Shown: piece after piece, positions 1 to 7,804 of the stretch | Layout: every line of letters begins with the position of its first letter | How positions within the stretch are numbered: the first letter of the stretch is position 1 | Source: Rubellimicrobium sp. CFH 75288 | Lineage (GTDB): Bacteria; Pseudomonadota; Alphaproteobacteria; Rhodobacterales; Rhodobacteraceae | Assembly: GCF_009904055.1 (NCBI RefSeq) | Contig: NZ_WYDP01000001.1 | Span: 434,001 to 498,000 of the forward strand | DNA: 64,000 nt | Direction: 5' to 3' | Notes under the pieces: generated by a model | Database searches by the model: none | Seen by the model: the letters and a program-made list of their open reading frames with translations, nothing else | Told to the model about the DNA's origin: nothing | Translations under genes and position numbers: made by a program

Positions 1-1
1 C

Positions 2-445
2 CTGTCGGGCGAGCTGGAGCTGGAGTTCAACCCGCAGGGCACCCTGGCCGAGCGGATGCGCGCCGGCGGCGCGGGCATTCCCGGCTTCTACACCCGCACC
101 GGCGTGGGGACCGTCGTCGCCGAGGGCAAGGAGCACAAGGAATTCGACGGCCAGACCTATATCCTCGAGCGCGGCATCGTCGCCGATCTGGCGATCGTCA
201 AGGCCTGGAAGGCCGACACGACGGGCAACGCCGTGTTCCGCAAGACCGCGCGGAACTTCAACGTCCCGGCCGCCACCTGCGGGCGCGTCTGCGTGATGGA
301 GGTCGAGGAGATCGTGCCGCCGGGCTCCATCGACCCCGACCATGTCCACCTGCCCGGCATCTATGTCCACCGCCTGATCCAGGGCCGGCACGAGAAGCGC
401 ATCGAGCAGCGCACCACGCGCCCGCGTCCGGCCGCCTCCGCATGA
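2..445 (+). CDS. scoA: Succinyl-CoA:3-ketoacid CoA-transferase subunit A, C-terminal part (5' cut by window edge)
   Basis: The reading frame is open from the first bases of the window, so only the last ~147 residues are present; the catalogued internal ATG at 56 is not the start. Visible family features are [19 protein letters not shown] near the beginning, the [10 protein letters not shown] stretch, and the end segment [13 protein letters not shown] followed by HEKRIEQRT, which is typical of SCOT-type subunit A. With subunit B (scoB, 1922-2548) it would transfer CoA from succinyl-CoA to acetoacetate in ketone-body or PHB use, in the cytoplasm. Its stop overlaps the next start as ATGA (442-445), so translation of the next gene is probably coupled. 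Unusually, subunit B does not follow directly; two other genes intervene. Confidence 0.93.
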   Translation: MSGELELEFNPQGTLAERMRAGGAGIPGFYTRTGVGTVVAEGKEHKEFDGQTYILERGIVADLAIVKAWKADTTGNAVFRKTARNFNVPAATCGRVCVMEVEEIVPPGSIDPDHVHLPGIYVHRLIQGRHEKRIEQRTTRPRPAASA

Positions 446-843
446 AGAGCGGGGGGCAGGGCCGCTTCGAGGATATCGTTGCGCTGGCCCCGCAGCATGA
501 GGCGCTCCTGCGGGTCATCCGGTCCCTTGTCGAGGCCGTCCACCCCGAAGCGGTCGAGATGGCCTCGCCGGGGGAGAAGGCGGTCTACTGGGGATGGGGC
601 GGCGCCAAGATGAGCGAGGCCTATGCCTATGCCATCCCGCACAAGGCCCACGTCAATCTGGGCTTCTTTCGCGGAACCTCTCTGCCGGACCCCGAGGGGC
701 TTCTGGAGGGGACGGGCAAGGCGCTGCGGCATGTGAAGCTGCGCCAGCCCGGCGATCTCGACCGCCCGGGCCTTCGGGCCCTTCTCGAGGCGGCCCGGGA
801 CGAACGTCGCGACGCTCTTGGCGCAGGACGAACCGGGCCCTAG
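442..843 (+). CDS. DUF1801 (YdhG-like) small protein
   Basis: A 133-residue protein resembling the DUF1801/YdhG family: the pattern ...[20 protein letters not shown]... followed by [12 protein letters not shown] and a C-terminal KALRHVKL motif is characteristic (lid-like residues around a small alpha/beta fold). The family's biochemical role is not established. There is no signal peptide or membrane segment. It overlaps scoA by 4 nt (ATGA) and precedes a light-sensing kinase, so it sits inside the CoA-transferase operon. The last ~15 residues are low-complexity and may be poorly conserved. Confidence 0.8.
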   Translation: MKSGGQGRFEDIVALAPQHEALLRVIRSLVEAVHPEAVEMASPGEKAVYWGWGGAKMSEAYAYAIPHKAHVNLGFFRGTSLPDPEGLLEGTGKALRHVKLRQPGDLDRPGLRALLEAARDERRDALGAGRTGP

Positions 844-871
844 GGTCCCAGCGAATCGGTGGCGTTCCCTC

Positions 872-1909
872 ATGTCCCATGATGTTCCCCTGCCCTCGAT
901 CCCGGACGAGGAGGCCTTTTCCACCCTTCTGCGTGCGGGCGTGGCCATGGTCCTGACGGACCCGTCGCTGCCCGACAACCCGATCGTCTATGTCAACGAC
1001 GCCTTCTCGCGCGTGACCGGCTACGAGCGCAGCGCCGTCATCGGGCGCAACTGCCGCTTCCTGCAGGGTCCCGGCACCGATCCCGACCATGTCAGGCTGC
1101 TGCGCGAGGCGATCGTCGCCGGCCGCGAGATCACGGTGGATCTTCTGAACTACCGTGCGGACGGGCGGCCGTTCCGGAACCGCCTGCTGATCGCGCCGGT
1201 CCATGACCCAGAGGGCGCGATCACCCATTTCCTCGGGATCCAGAAGGCCCTGTCGGAGGAGGAGGCGCGCCGCGCCGCCAACGCCTCGCCCGATCACGCG
1301 CTGCGCGAGGTCCAGCATCGGGTCAAGAACCACCTGGCCATGATCGTGGGTCTCATCCGGCTTCATGCGCGGCAGGGGACGGGCGATCCGGACACGCTGG
1401 TGCGGCGCGTGGAAAGCCTGCAGTTCCTCTACGAGGAGCTGAGCGCCGCAGGTTTCGCAAGCCGTGGCGAGCGGCTGCCGCTCGACGCCTACCTGTCGCG
1501 CGTGGTCAACGCGGTGGCCCATCTGGACGGCCGCGCGGGCCTGAGCGTCCAGTTCCGGGCACCCCGCACCTTGGCGAGCGTCGATGTCGCGGCCCGGCTG
1601 GGTCTGCTCCTGTCCGAGATCGTCACCAACGCGCTCGAACACGCCTTCGAGGGGCGGGACGGCGGAACGATCGATGTCCGGCTCGAGGCCGGCGAGGACG
1701 GCGCGCTGCGCCTCCTCGTGGCGGATGACGGCAGGGGGCTGCCCGACGGCACGACCTGGCCCGACATGGGCAGCATGGGCGGGCGGATCGCGCTCCAGCT
1801 GATCGAGGGTCTGAGCGGGCGCCTGTCCGTCGAGTCGGGCCCCGGCGGGACACGGGTGGCTCTGGACGTTCCGGCCGGGATCGGGGACGATCCGCCCCAG
1901 TTCGCCTGA
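872..1909 (+). CDS. LOV-domain blue-light sensor histidine kinase (HisKA_2/HWE type)
   Basis: 345 residues from the ATG at 872; an upstream in-frame TTG at 818 is less likely because it would add a non-conserved tail. The N-terminal LOV/PAS domain (about residues 15-125) carries the flavin-binding signature GRNCRFLQG with the photoactive cysteine at residue 61. The linker leads to an EVQHRVKNHLAMI histidine box (phospho-acceptor His about 149) of the HisKA_2/HWE group, then an ATPase domain with SEIVTNALEHAF (N box), DDGRGLP and GGTRVALDVP. Family knowledge: blue light forms a Cys-flavin adduct and changes autophosphorylation; the partner is usually an unlinked response regulator. No regulator is encoded next to it. 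It lies between the two CoA-transferase subunit genes, and the strong AGGAGG site for scoB begins at its own stop codon. Confidence 0.93.
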   Translation: MSHDVPLPSIPDEEAFSTLLRAGVAMVLTDPSLPDNPIVYVNDAFSRVTGYERSAVIGRNCRFLQGPGTDPDHVRLLREAIVAGREITVDLLNYRADGRPFRNRLLIAPVHDPEGAITHFLGIQKALSEEEARRAANASPDHALREVQHRVKNHLAMIVGLIRLHARQGTGDPDTLVRRVESLQFLYEELSAAGFASRGERLPLDAYLSRVVNAVAHLDGRAGLSVQFRAPRTLASVDVAARLGLLLSEIVTNALEHAFEGRDGGTIDVRLEAGEDGALRLLVADDGRGLPDGTTWPDMGSMGGRIALQLIEGLSGRLSVESGPGGTRVALDVPAGIGDDPPQFA

Positions 1910-1921
1910 GGAGGAGACCGG

Positions 1922-2548
1922 ATGCCCTGGGACCGTCACGGCATGGCCGCCCGCGCCGCCGCCGAGCTGCGCGACGGGATGTATGTCAATCTGGGCATCG
2001 GCATCCCCACCCTGGTGGCCAACCACATCCCCGAGGGGATCTTCGTCACGCTGCAGAGCGAGAACGGGATGCTCGGGATGGGTCCCTTCCCGTTCGAGGG
2101 CGAGGAGGACCCGGACCTCATCAACGCGGGCAAGCAGACCATCACCGAACTGCCCCACTCGGCCTATTTCGATTCGGCCACGTCCTTTGCCATGATCCGC
2201 GGCGGCAAGATCGCCATGGCGATCCTCGGCGCGATGGAGGTCTCCGAGGAGGGGGACCTCGCCAACTGGATGATCCCCGGCAAGCTCGTGAAGGGCATGG
2301 GGGGCGCCATGGACCTGGTCGCGGGCGTCGGGCGCGTGGTCGTCGTGATGGACCACACCAACAAGGCGGGCGAGTCCAAGCTGCTGCGGCGCTGCACCCT
2401 GCCGCTGACGGGGCAGCGGGTGGTTCACCGGATCATCACCAATCTCGGCGTCCTCGACGTGGTCGAGGGGGGGCTGCGGATCGTGGAATGCGCCCCGGAC
2501 GTGTCCGAGCAGGACATCCGGAGCGCCACCGAGGCCCGGATCGTCTAG
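1922..2548 (+). CDS. scoB: Succinyl-CoA:3-ketoacid CoA-transferase subunit B
   Basis: 208 residues, the usual size for the B subunit. It begins MPWDRHGMAARAAAELRDG, contains the NLGIGIPTLVANH glycine-rich loop and the SENGMLGMG motif, whose glutamate is the catalytic residue that forms the CoA thioester in this family. KLLRRCTLPLTG and the C-terminal IVECAPDVS stretch are also family-typical. The start is well supported: AGGAGG (1910-1915) lies 6 nt before the ATG, directly after the TGA of the LOV kinase gene. The stop TAG (2546-2548) overlaps the stop of the convergent lytic transglycosylase gene within a CTAG tetranucleotide. Confidence 0.96.
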   Translation: MPWDRHGMAARAAAELRDGMYVNLGIGIPTLVANHIPEGIFVTLQSENGMLGMGPFPFEGEEDPDLINAGKQTITELPHSAYFDSATSFAMIRGGKIAMAILGAMEVSEEGDLANWMIPGKLVKGMGGAMDLVAGVGRVVVVMDHTNKAGESKLLRRCTLPLTGQRVVHRIITNLGVLDVVEGGLRIVECAPDVSEQDIRSATEARIV

Positions 2549-3558
2549 AACGCGCTGACCGCGAACACGCAGCCGTCGGACAGAAGCTCCGGCGGGGTGC
2601 GGCAGAGGCCGCGTGCCACCGTCCAGGCGGTCAGCACCTTGGGCACGTAGGCCCGCGTCTCCGCATAGGGGGGAACGCCGCCGTTGCTGCGCACGGCCCC
2701 CTCCCCCGCGTTGTATGCCGCGAGCGCCAGGATCGGGTCGCCGCCGAAATGGCCGAGGAGCCAGTCGAGATAGGCCACGCCCCCCCGGATGTTCTCGCCC
2801 GCGGCGAAGCGGTCGCGCACCCCGAACCGCTCGGCCGTGGCGGGCATCAGCTGCATGAGCCCCCCCGCACCGGCGCGTGACACGGCCGCCGGGTTGCCCG
2901 CGCTCTCCACCGCGATCACGGCGAGCACGAGGGCGGGCGAGACGCGCGTGCCCACCGTGGCGCGCAGGATGTCGGTGCCGTGCTGGCGCGCGATCTCCTG
3001 CAGGGCCTGAAGCCGGGGGGCGCTGAAGCCCTGGCCGGACGGGGCGCGCCCGAGGGCGGCCAGCGCCTCGCCCAGGCGCCCCGGCCGCGAATCGGCTAGA
3101 CGGGGCGAGACCCCCGCCCAGAACCAGTCCGCCCCGCCCGTCCCGCCGCCGACCCCCGCCCCCGGGACGGCCAACCCGCTCCGCGGGGCGGCCCCGGCGG
3201 AGGAGGCGGCCTGACCTGCCCGGGGCGGGGCCGCGGGCGGCAGGGCGGCGGAGGGCCGCGGGGGCGAGAGCGGGTTGATCTGGACGGTGATGCGGTTCGT
3301 GCTGCCCGGTGCAGGCACCCCCACCCGGCGGATGCCCGAATCCTGAGCCGCCGCGGGCACCGCCGCCGTCAGCGCGCCGACCCCGCCCAGTGCCGCGCTC
3401 CATCCGGCCGCCCCCGGCCCGAGCAGCGCGAGCACGGCCAGAAGCCCGGTCCACCGGCCCGTCCCGCCGCGCTGTCCGGGCCGACATGCTGCGCCGCCAC
3501 CCTGCCGGTCCGGCCGCATCGCGCCGGGCCGCGTACCGGCCTGCCCCGTCCGTCCCAT
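2545..3558 (-). CDS. Lytic transglycosylase (SLT domain), exported
   Basis: About 337 residues. An N-terminal basic region is followed by a hydrophobic stretch (TGLLAVLALLGPGAAGW) and a possible AAAQ cleavage site, then a long Pro/Ala-rich linker. The C-terminal half is an SLT fold: VLAVIAVESAGNPAAVS contains the catalytic glutamate (ES), followed by AGGLMQLMPATAERFGV and AAYNAGEGAV. It would cleave peptidoglycan in the periplasm. Starts at 3600, 3558 or 3519 are all possible; 3558 is chosen as a compromise and the true start is uncertain. It is transcribed away from the adjacent tad locus, and making room for the secretin/pilus is a plausible but unproven role. It lacks any LysM or peptidoglycan-binding module. 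Confidence 0.85.
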   Translation of the reverse strand: MGRTGQAGTRPGAMRPDRQGGGAACRPGQRGGTGRWTGLLAVLALLGPGAAGWSAALGGVGALTAAVPAAAQDSGIRRVGVPAPGSTNRITVQINPLSPPRPSAALPPAAPPRAGQAASSAGAAPRSGLAVPGAGVGGGTGGADWFWAGVSPRLADSRPGRLGEALAALGRAPSGQGFSAPRLQALQEIARQHGTDILRATVGTRVSPALVLAVIAVESAGNPAAVSRAGAGGLMQLMPATAERFGVRDRFAAGENIRGGVAYLDWLLGHFGGDPILALAAYNAGEGAVRSNGGVPPYAETRAYVPKVLTAWTVARGLCRTPPELLSDGCVFAVSAF

Positions 3559-3894
3559 GCTGTCCCCCGTGCGGTTCGCCTTGTCCGTCTGGCGCCGCAT
3601 CCTGCCTGCGGACGCGATTCGGCCCAAGCCGCCGCCGGGTGGCCGCCGCATCTGGAGCCGGCGTTGCGGACCGCGCGCCACGCCCCCGAGGCGAATCGGT
3701 CCTGTCCCGACACTGCTCGAGAAAACTGAAGATCCCGTTAACGGCCGCGTGAAAATGCACCGCGAGCGCCAAAATCCCGCCCGAATCGGGGGGCCTTCTG
3801 CTGCCATCGACGACGGGGATCGGGCCAAGACGAGAGGCCGGCCCGAGGCGAACCGGCGCGGTGCAAGCGAAGACCAAACCCTGAGGAGACAGAC
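3559..3894. promoter_or_regulatory. Intergenic region driving the tad pilin gene (and the divergent transglycosylase)
   Basis: This 336-bp gap separates the divergent transglycosylase and pilin genes, so promoters for both are expected here. A relatively AT-rich patch around 3715-3780 contains a GTTAAC element (3737-3742), a possible CtrA half-site, but I do not see a second TTAA at the required 7-bp spacing. No convincing sigma-70 -35/-10 pair or hairpin was found. A good ribosome site (GAGGAGA) lies just before the pilin ATG at 3895. Confidence 0.4.
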
Positions 3895-4086
3895 ATGCTC
3901 GACTTCATCAAGACCTTCCGCGCGGACGAGGACGGCGCCGTGACCGTGGACTGGGTGGTGCTGACCGCCGCCATCGTCGGTCTGGGCATCGCCGTGCTGA
4001 CCAGCGTCCGCGGGGGCGCGACGACGATGGCCGGCAACATCGAAACGCAACTCGAAACCGCGGTTCCCGCGATCACGTTCGACTGA
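3895..4086 (+). CDS. Flp-type IVb pilin
   Basis: 63 residues: a short positively charged leader (MLDFIKTFRADEDG) is cut by the prepilin peptidase before AVTVDWVVLTAAIVGLG, which starts the hydrophobic assembly helix. Position +5 of the mature protein is Asp rather than the usual Glu, a common variant in this bacterial group. The mature pilin would be about 49 residues, normal for Flp. It is the first gene of the tad operon, has a strong ribosome site (GAGGAGA), and is followed by two hairpins that probably limit read-through so that the pilin is made in excess over the assembly proteins. Confidence 0.93.
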   Translation: MLDFIKTFRADEDGAVTVDWVVLTAAIVGLGIAVLTSVRGGATTMAGNIETQLETAVPAITFD

Positions 4087-4130
4087 TCGCTTCGTCAGCG
4101 ATCTTCACGGGCCGCGCCCCAAGGGCGCGG
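4085..4130 (+). terminator. Tandem hairpins after the first pilin gene
   Basis: Two perfect stems follow each other: GATCGCT/AGCGATC (4085-4091 with 4097-4103, 5-nt loop) and CCGCGCCC/GGGCGCGG (4112-4119 with 4123-4130, 3-nt loop). The second is followed by TCTGGCGTTTC, a weak T-rich tail. This looks like a partial terminator or mRNA-stabilising structure separating the abundant pilin message from the rest of the tad genes. Confidence 0.6.
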
Positions 4131-4243
4131 TCTGGCGTTTCTGCGCCCCGCCACCTTCACGGACTCACCGCGGATCTGGCGCGAAAACACCACATTCGCC
4201 GTCCACGCTGGGCCAGGACGGAGTCGGCAGCCGGGAGGCGCGT

Positions 4244-4441
4244 ATGGACTGGAAGCGAGTCTGGGTTTTCGGCCGCGACGAGGATGGCGCGGTCACGGTG
4301 GACTGGGTCGTTCTCACGGCAGCCATCCTGCTGTTCGGCGTCCTCGTGGTCTCGATGATCCTGAGCGGCGCCACGGACCTGTCCGGCGGGGCCGGGGCGC
4401 GGCTCGGCGCCGCGGAAGTTCCCGCCGTCCGCTGGGAATGA
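4244..4441 (+). CDS. Second Flp-like pilin / minor pilin
   Basis: 65 residues, with the same core as the gene before it: DEDGAVTVDWVVLTAAI, including the G|A prepilin cleavage site and Asp at +5. The rest differs: the helix continues ILLFGVLVVSMIL and the tail is Gly/Ala-rich, ending PAVRWE. Likely a minor or alternative pilin subunit exported through the Tad system. The ribosome site GGGAGG is 5 nt before the ATG. Two unequal pilin copies suggest duplication followed by divergence. Confidence 0.87.
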   Translation: MDWKRVWVFGRDEDGAVTVDWVVLTAAILLFGVLVVSMILSGATDLSGGAGARLGAAEVPAVRWE

Positions 4442-4477
4442 CCGCCCTGCACCTCCCAACCTGAGGGGATTTCCGCG

Positions 4478-5332
4478 ATGAGAAGCCTTTTCGGCCTTGT
4501 CCTGGTCGCTGGCCTCGGCCTCGCCGGAACGGCGGTGTACATGGTGCGCGGCTACATGGCCGAACAGGCGCTGGCGCTCGAGGCCCAGCGGCAGGCGGCC
4601 GCGGCGGCCGTGCCGACGGTCAACGTGATCGCGGCCAAGCGGACGCTCCTCTACGGCGAACGCATCACCCCCGACGACATCATGTTCGTCCGCTATGCCG
4701 AACCCTTCCTGCCCGAGGGGGTGTTCCGCTCCGTGGAGGAGCTGTTCCCGCAGGGACCGAACGTCCAGCGCGCCGTCCTGCGCCAGATGGAACCCAACGA
4801 GCCGCTGCTGGCCGTCAAGGTGACCGCGCCGGGCGAGGATGCGGGACTGGTCGCGCGGCTGTCGCCGGGCATGCGGGCCTTTGCGGTCAGCGTGGACGTG
4901 GCCTCGGGCGTGGCGGGCTTCCTGCGGCCGGGCGACCGGGTGGACGTGTACTGGACGGGCCAGGCGCCCGAGCGCGGCGACGTGACCCAGCTCATCGAGA
5001 CGGGGCTGCGGCTGGTCGCCATCGACCAGATCGCGGACGCGCACCTCTCCGGCGTCCTCGTGCCGCGGACCGTGACGGTGGAGGCCTCGCCGCAGCAGGT
5101 GGCCAAGCTTGCGCTGGCGCAGAGCACGGGCAAGCTGTCGCTGTCGCTCGTCGGACAGGGCGACAGCCTCGTGGCCGCGGCGGTGGAGGTGGATCGCCGC
5201 GCCATGCTGGGCATCGAGGAGGAGGCTGCTCCGTCGGTCGAGATCGCTCCTCCCCCGCCCCCCGTCTGCACCGTCCGCACGCGCCGGGGCGCCGAAGTGG
5301 TCGAGACGCCGGTGGACTGCCCCACCAACTGA
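4478..5332 (+). CDS. cpaB: Flp pilus assembly protein CpaB
   Basis: 284 residues. The N-terminal membrane anchor SLFGLVLVAGLGLAGTAVY is followed by an SAF-like domain (TVNVIAAKRTLLYGERITPDD) and the CpaB/RcpC core containing FLRPGDRVDVYWTG and VTVEASPQQVAKLALAQ. The protein is periplasmic, anchored in the inner membrane, and in other bacteria works with the secretin CpaC. The C-terminal Pro-rich segment and the VCTVRTRRGAEVV stretch with two cysteines are seen in relatives. It follows the pilin genes and precedes cpaC. Confidence 0.95.
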   Translation: MRSLFGLVLVAGLGLAGTAVYMVRGYMAEQALALEAQRQAAAAAVPTVNVIAAKRTLLYGERITPDDIMFVRYAEPFLPEGVFRSVEELFPQGPNVQRAVLRQMEPNEPLLAVKVTAPGEDAGLVARLSPGMRAFAVSVDVASGVAGFLRPGDRVDVYWTGQAPERGDVTQLIETGLRLVAIDQIADAHLSGVLVPRTVTVEASPQQVAKLALAQSTGKLSLSLVGQGDSLVAAAVEVDRRAMLGIEEEAAPSVEIAPPPPPVCTVRTRRGAEVVETPVDCPTN

Positions 5333-5494
5333 GCCTCCTGTGGCGGCGCCTCCACAGGCGTCCGCGCCTGTGATCGCAGCTCGCAGCCCGATGTGGACAG
5401 ATCCCGCCGCCGGGCCGCAGGATCGCACCAGCAGGCAGACGGACGACCGGAGGCGGCCGCAACGTCCGCGCCCCAGAGCCAGAGGCAGGGCCAG

Positions 5495-6916
5495 ATGACT
5501 CGACCACGTGCCTTCCGGGCGGCCCTTGCGGGGCTCGCCTTCGCCCTTGCGGCCCCGTCTCCTGCGGCGGCGCAGACGCTGACCGTTCTGACCGGAAGCG
5601 TCACCGCCCCCCTCAACGTGCCGATGAACCGGGCGGTGGTGGTCGAGTCGGACGTGCCCTTCACGGAGTTGTCCATCGCCAATCCGGGCATTGCCGACAT
5701 CTCGTCGCTGTCGGACCGGACGATCTATGTGCTCGGCCGCGAGCCGGGGCGCACCACGCTGACGCTGCTGGGTGCGGACGGGCGGCTGATCGCCAATGTG
5801 GAGGTGCGCGTCACCCCCGACATCGGCGAGTTCAAGGAACGGCTGGAGCAGATCCTGCCGGGCGAGCGGATCGAGGTGCGCACGGCCAATGACGGGATCG
5901 TGCTGTCGGGCCAGGTGTCCTCGATCGCCGCGCTGGACCGGGCGCTGGAACTCGCGCAGCGCTATGCCCCCGACCGGGTGTCGAACCTGATGACCGTGGG
6001 CGGGACGCAGCAGGTGATGCTGCGCGTCCGCTTTGCGGAGATGTCGCGCAACGTCTCCAAGTCTCTGTCCTCGTCGCTGGTCACGCGCGGAATCGGCTTT
6101 GGCGGCGATCTGGGCGTGGCGGGGGGGACCAACTCGCTCAACACGTCTGGCGCGCTCGGCAACGCCTTCGGCGGCAACATCCCGGCCACCAACCAGAACA
6201 ACGGCGCGCTGCTTCTGGGCTTCAACGCGGGCGGCCTGGAAGTGGGGCTGCTGCTCGAGGCGCTGGAGGCGCGCGGCGTCGTGCGCACCCTGGCCGAGCC
6301 GAACCTCACCGCCCTGTCGGGCCAGCAGGCGACCTTTCTGGCCGGCGGCGAATATCCGATCCCCGTCAACAGCGGCGACGGCGTGGTGACGGTCGAGTAC
6401 AAGCCGTTCGGCGTGCAGCTGGCCTTCACCCCTCGCGTGGTCGAGGGCGATCTCATCAACCTCGAGATGCAGGCTTCCGTGTCCTCGCTCGATCCGGCGG
6501 CCGGCGTGACGCTGGGGGGCTTCAACATCGCCGCCTTCCGCACGCGGCAGACCTCCACCACCGTCGAGATGCGCGACGGAGAGAGCTTCGCCATCGCGGG
6601 GCTCCTGCAGGACGATTTCCGCAACCTCAACGGGCAGGTGCCCTGGCTGGGCGACATCCCCATCCTGGGGGCGCTGTTCCGCTCGGCAGCCTACGAGCGG
6701 CAGCAGACCGAACTCGTCATCATCATCACCGCCCATCTGGTGACACCCACCCGGGGCGAGGCCCTCGCCCTGCCCACGGACCGCGTTCGCCCCCCGACCG
6801 AGCGCGACTTCTTCCTGTTCGGCCGCGTGGCGGCGTCGGGCGCCCCGTCGCGCGGCGCGGCCGCCGAGGTGGCGAGGCAGGATTTCTCGGGCTCCTACGG
6901 CTATGTGATGGACTGA
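5495..6916 (+). CDS. cpaC: Type II/IV secretion secretin CpaC (RcpA family)
   Basis: 473 residues from the ATG at 5495, chosen because it directly precedes a clear signal peptide (RAALAGLAFALAAPSPAAAQ). The N-terminal pilus-formation domain includes VPMNRAVVVESDVPFTELSIA; a BON-like middle part follows; the C-terminal secretin domain has GALLLGFNAGGLEVGLLLEAL, VRTLAEPNLTALSGQ, AGGEYPIPV and WLGDIPILGALFRS, all hallmark secretin motifs. It forms the outer-membrane pore of the Tad machine. The preceding 160-bp gap after cpaB holds no other gene that I recognise. Confidence 0.96.
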   Translation: MTRPRAFRAALAGLAFALAAPSPAAAQTLTVLTGSVTAPLNVPMNRAVVVESDVPFTELSIANPGIADISSLSDRTIYVLGREPGRTTLTLLGADGRLIANVEVRVTPDIGEFKERLEQILPGERIEVRTANDGIVLSGQVSSIAALDRALELAQRYAPDRVSNLMTVGGTQQVMLRVRFAEMSRNVSKSLSSSLVTRGIGFGGDLGVAGGTNSLNTSGALGNAFGGNIPATNQNNGALLLGFNAGGLEVGLLLEALEARGVVRTLAEPNLTALSGQQATFLAGGEYPIPVNSGDGVVTVEYKPFGVQLAFTPRVVEGDLINLEMQASVSSLDPAAGVTLGGFNIAAFRTRQTSTTVEMRDGESFAIAGLLQDDFRNLNGQVPWLGDIPILGALFRSAAYERQQTELVIIITAHLVTPTRGEALALPTDRVRPPTERDFFLFGRVAASGAPSRGAAAEVARQDFSGSYGYVMD

Positions 6917-6922
6917 CGGGCG

Positions 6923-7582
6923 ATGCGCCTTCTCCTTTCCGCCCTCGCCTGCCTGTCGCTCGTCGCCTGCGAGGCGGACCCTACCCGGCCGGATTTCTTC
7001 GGCGAGGCCGGGCGGGCCGCCGACGACGACGGGTTCGGCCGTGCGACGATGAACAACGTCCTGATCCAGTCGGGACAGACGACCTATGCGATGAGCCTGT
7101 CGCGCCGCTTCCGCGAGGAGGTGCCGACCACCATCACCTTTGCCTTCGATTCGGCCGCGCTCGACGCCGAGGCGCGCCGGGTGCTCGACCGGCAGGCCGC
7201 CTGGATCCGGCAGTTCCCCGAGGTCCGCTTTGCCGTGTTCGGCCATACCGACCTCGTGGGATCGGCGGCCTACAACCACCGCCTGGGGCTGCGGCGCGCG
7301 CAGGCGGCGGTGGACTATCTGGTCTCGCGCGGGGTGGACCGCGGGCGCCTCGAGGCGCTCGTCTCGCGCGGGCAGACCGAGCCCGTGGTCCTGACCGCGG
7401 GACCCGAACGGCGCAACCGGCGCACGGTCACGGAGGTGCGGGGCTTCGTCCAGAGCCATCCCAACGTGCTGAACGGCAAGTACGCCGAGATCGTCTTCCG
7501 CGAATACGTGGCCAGCGCCGTTCCGCCCCAGGTTCCGATCGTCACCAGCCAGCCCGTCGCCCAGCCCGGCCAGGGCCAGTAG
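6923..7582 (+). CDS. OmpA-family lipoprotein in the CpaD position
   Basis: 219 residues. The signal peptide ends in a lipobox (LSLVAC), so it is a lipoprotein. The central part is an OmpA-like peptidoglycan-binding domain: ITFAFDSAALDAEARRVLD, VFGHTDLVGSAAYNHRLGL and RRAQAAVDYLVSRGV, with the conserved Asp and Arg that bind diaminopimelate. In many tad loci a CpaD lipoprotein sits here; this protein may anchor the secretin to peptidoglycan instead. It starts 6 nt after cpaC. The last ~20 residues are Pro/Gln-rich and likely disordered. Confidence 0.9.
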   Translation: MRLLLSALACLSLVACEADPTRPDFFGEAGRAADDDGFGRATMNNVLIQSGQTTYAMSLSRRFREEVPTTITFAFDSAALDAEARRVLDRQAAWIRQFPEVRFAVFGHTDLVGSAAYNHRLGLRRAQAAVDYLVSRGVDRGRLEALVSRGQTEPVVLTAGPERRNRRTVTEVRGFVQSHPNVLNGKYAEIVFREYVASAVPPQVPIVTSQPVAQPGQGQ

Positions 7583-7602
7583 GGCGCGCCTCACCGGGCG
7601 GT

Positions 7603-7630
7603 GCCCGCCCACCCGCCGCCGGAGGCGGGC
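7603..7630 (+). repeat. GC-rich hairpin between the OmpA-like gene and cpaE
   Basis: CCCGCC (7612-7617) pairs with GGCGGG (7624-7629) around a 6-nt loop, and an alternative pairing of GCCCGCC (7603-7609) with GGCGGGC (7624-7630) exists. There is no T-run after it. The 222-bp gap 7583-7804 also holds the cpaE ribosome site; the hairpin could act as an internal transcript-processing or attenuation point. Confidence 0.35.
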
Positions 7631-7804
7631 GGCCGGTCCCTGTGCGCACGCCACGGGGGATCGTCGCCCATATCCCTACAAAGACAGAAATCCGGCCCCA
7701 ATCTCGCCCCCATCGGAAGCGAATCCTGGGTCAGAACGGATGACCGCCGATCCCAGTCGGCCCGGCGCCCACCGCGCCCGATGCCCCGGAGAGGACGAAA
7801 AGGC

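Noticed and set aside
818-871. TTG at 818 as the start of the LOV kinase
   Set aside because: It would overlap the DUF1801 gene and add 18 residues without similarity to LOV proteins; the ATG at 872 precedes the conserved domain at the normal distance.
653-3877. A 1074-codon open frame on the minus strand
   Set aside because: It lies antisense to the LOV kinase and scoB; the sequence is Arg/Pro/Gly-rich with no domain. Long antisense frames are expected in GC-rich DNA.
4157-7654. An 1165-codon open frame on the minus strand
   Set aside because: Entirely antisense to cpaB, cpaC and the OmpA-like gene; His/Arg-rich low-complexity sequence typical of third-position GC shadows.
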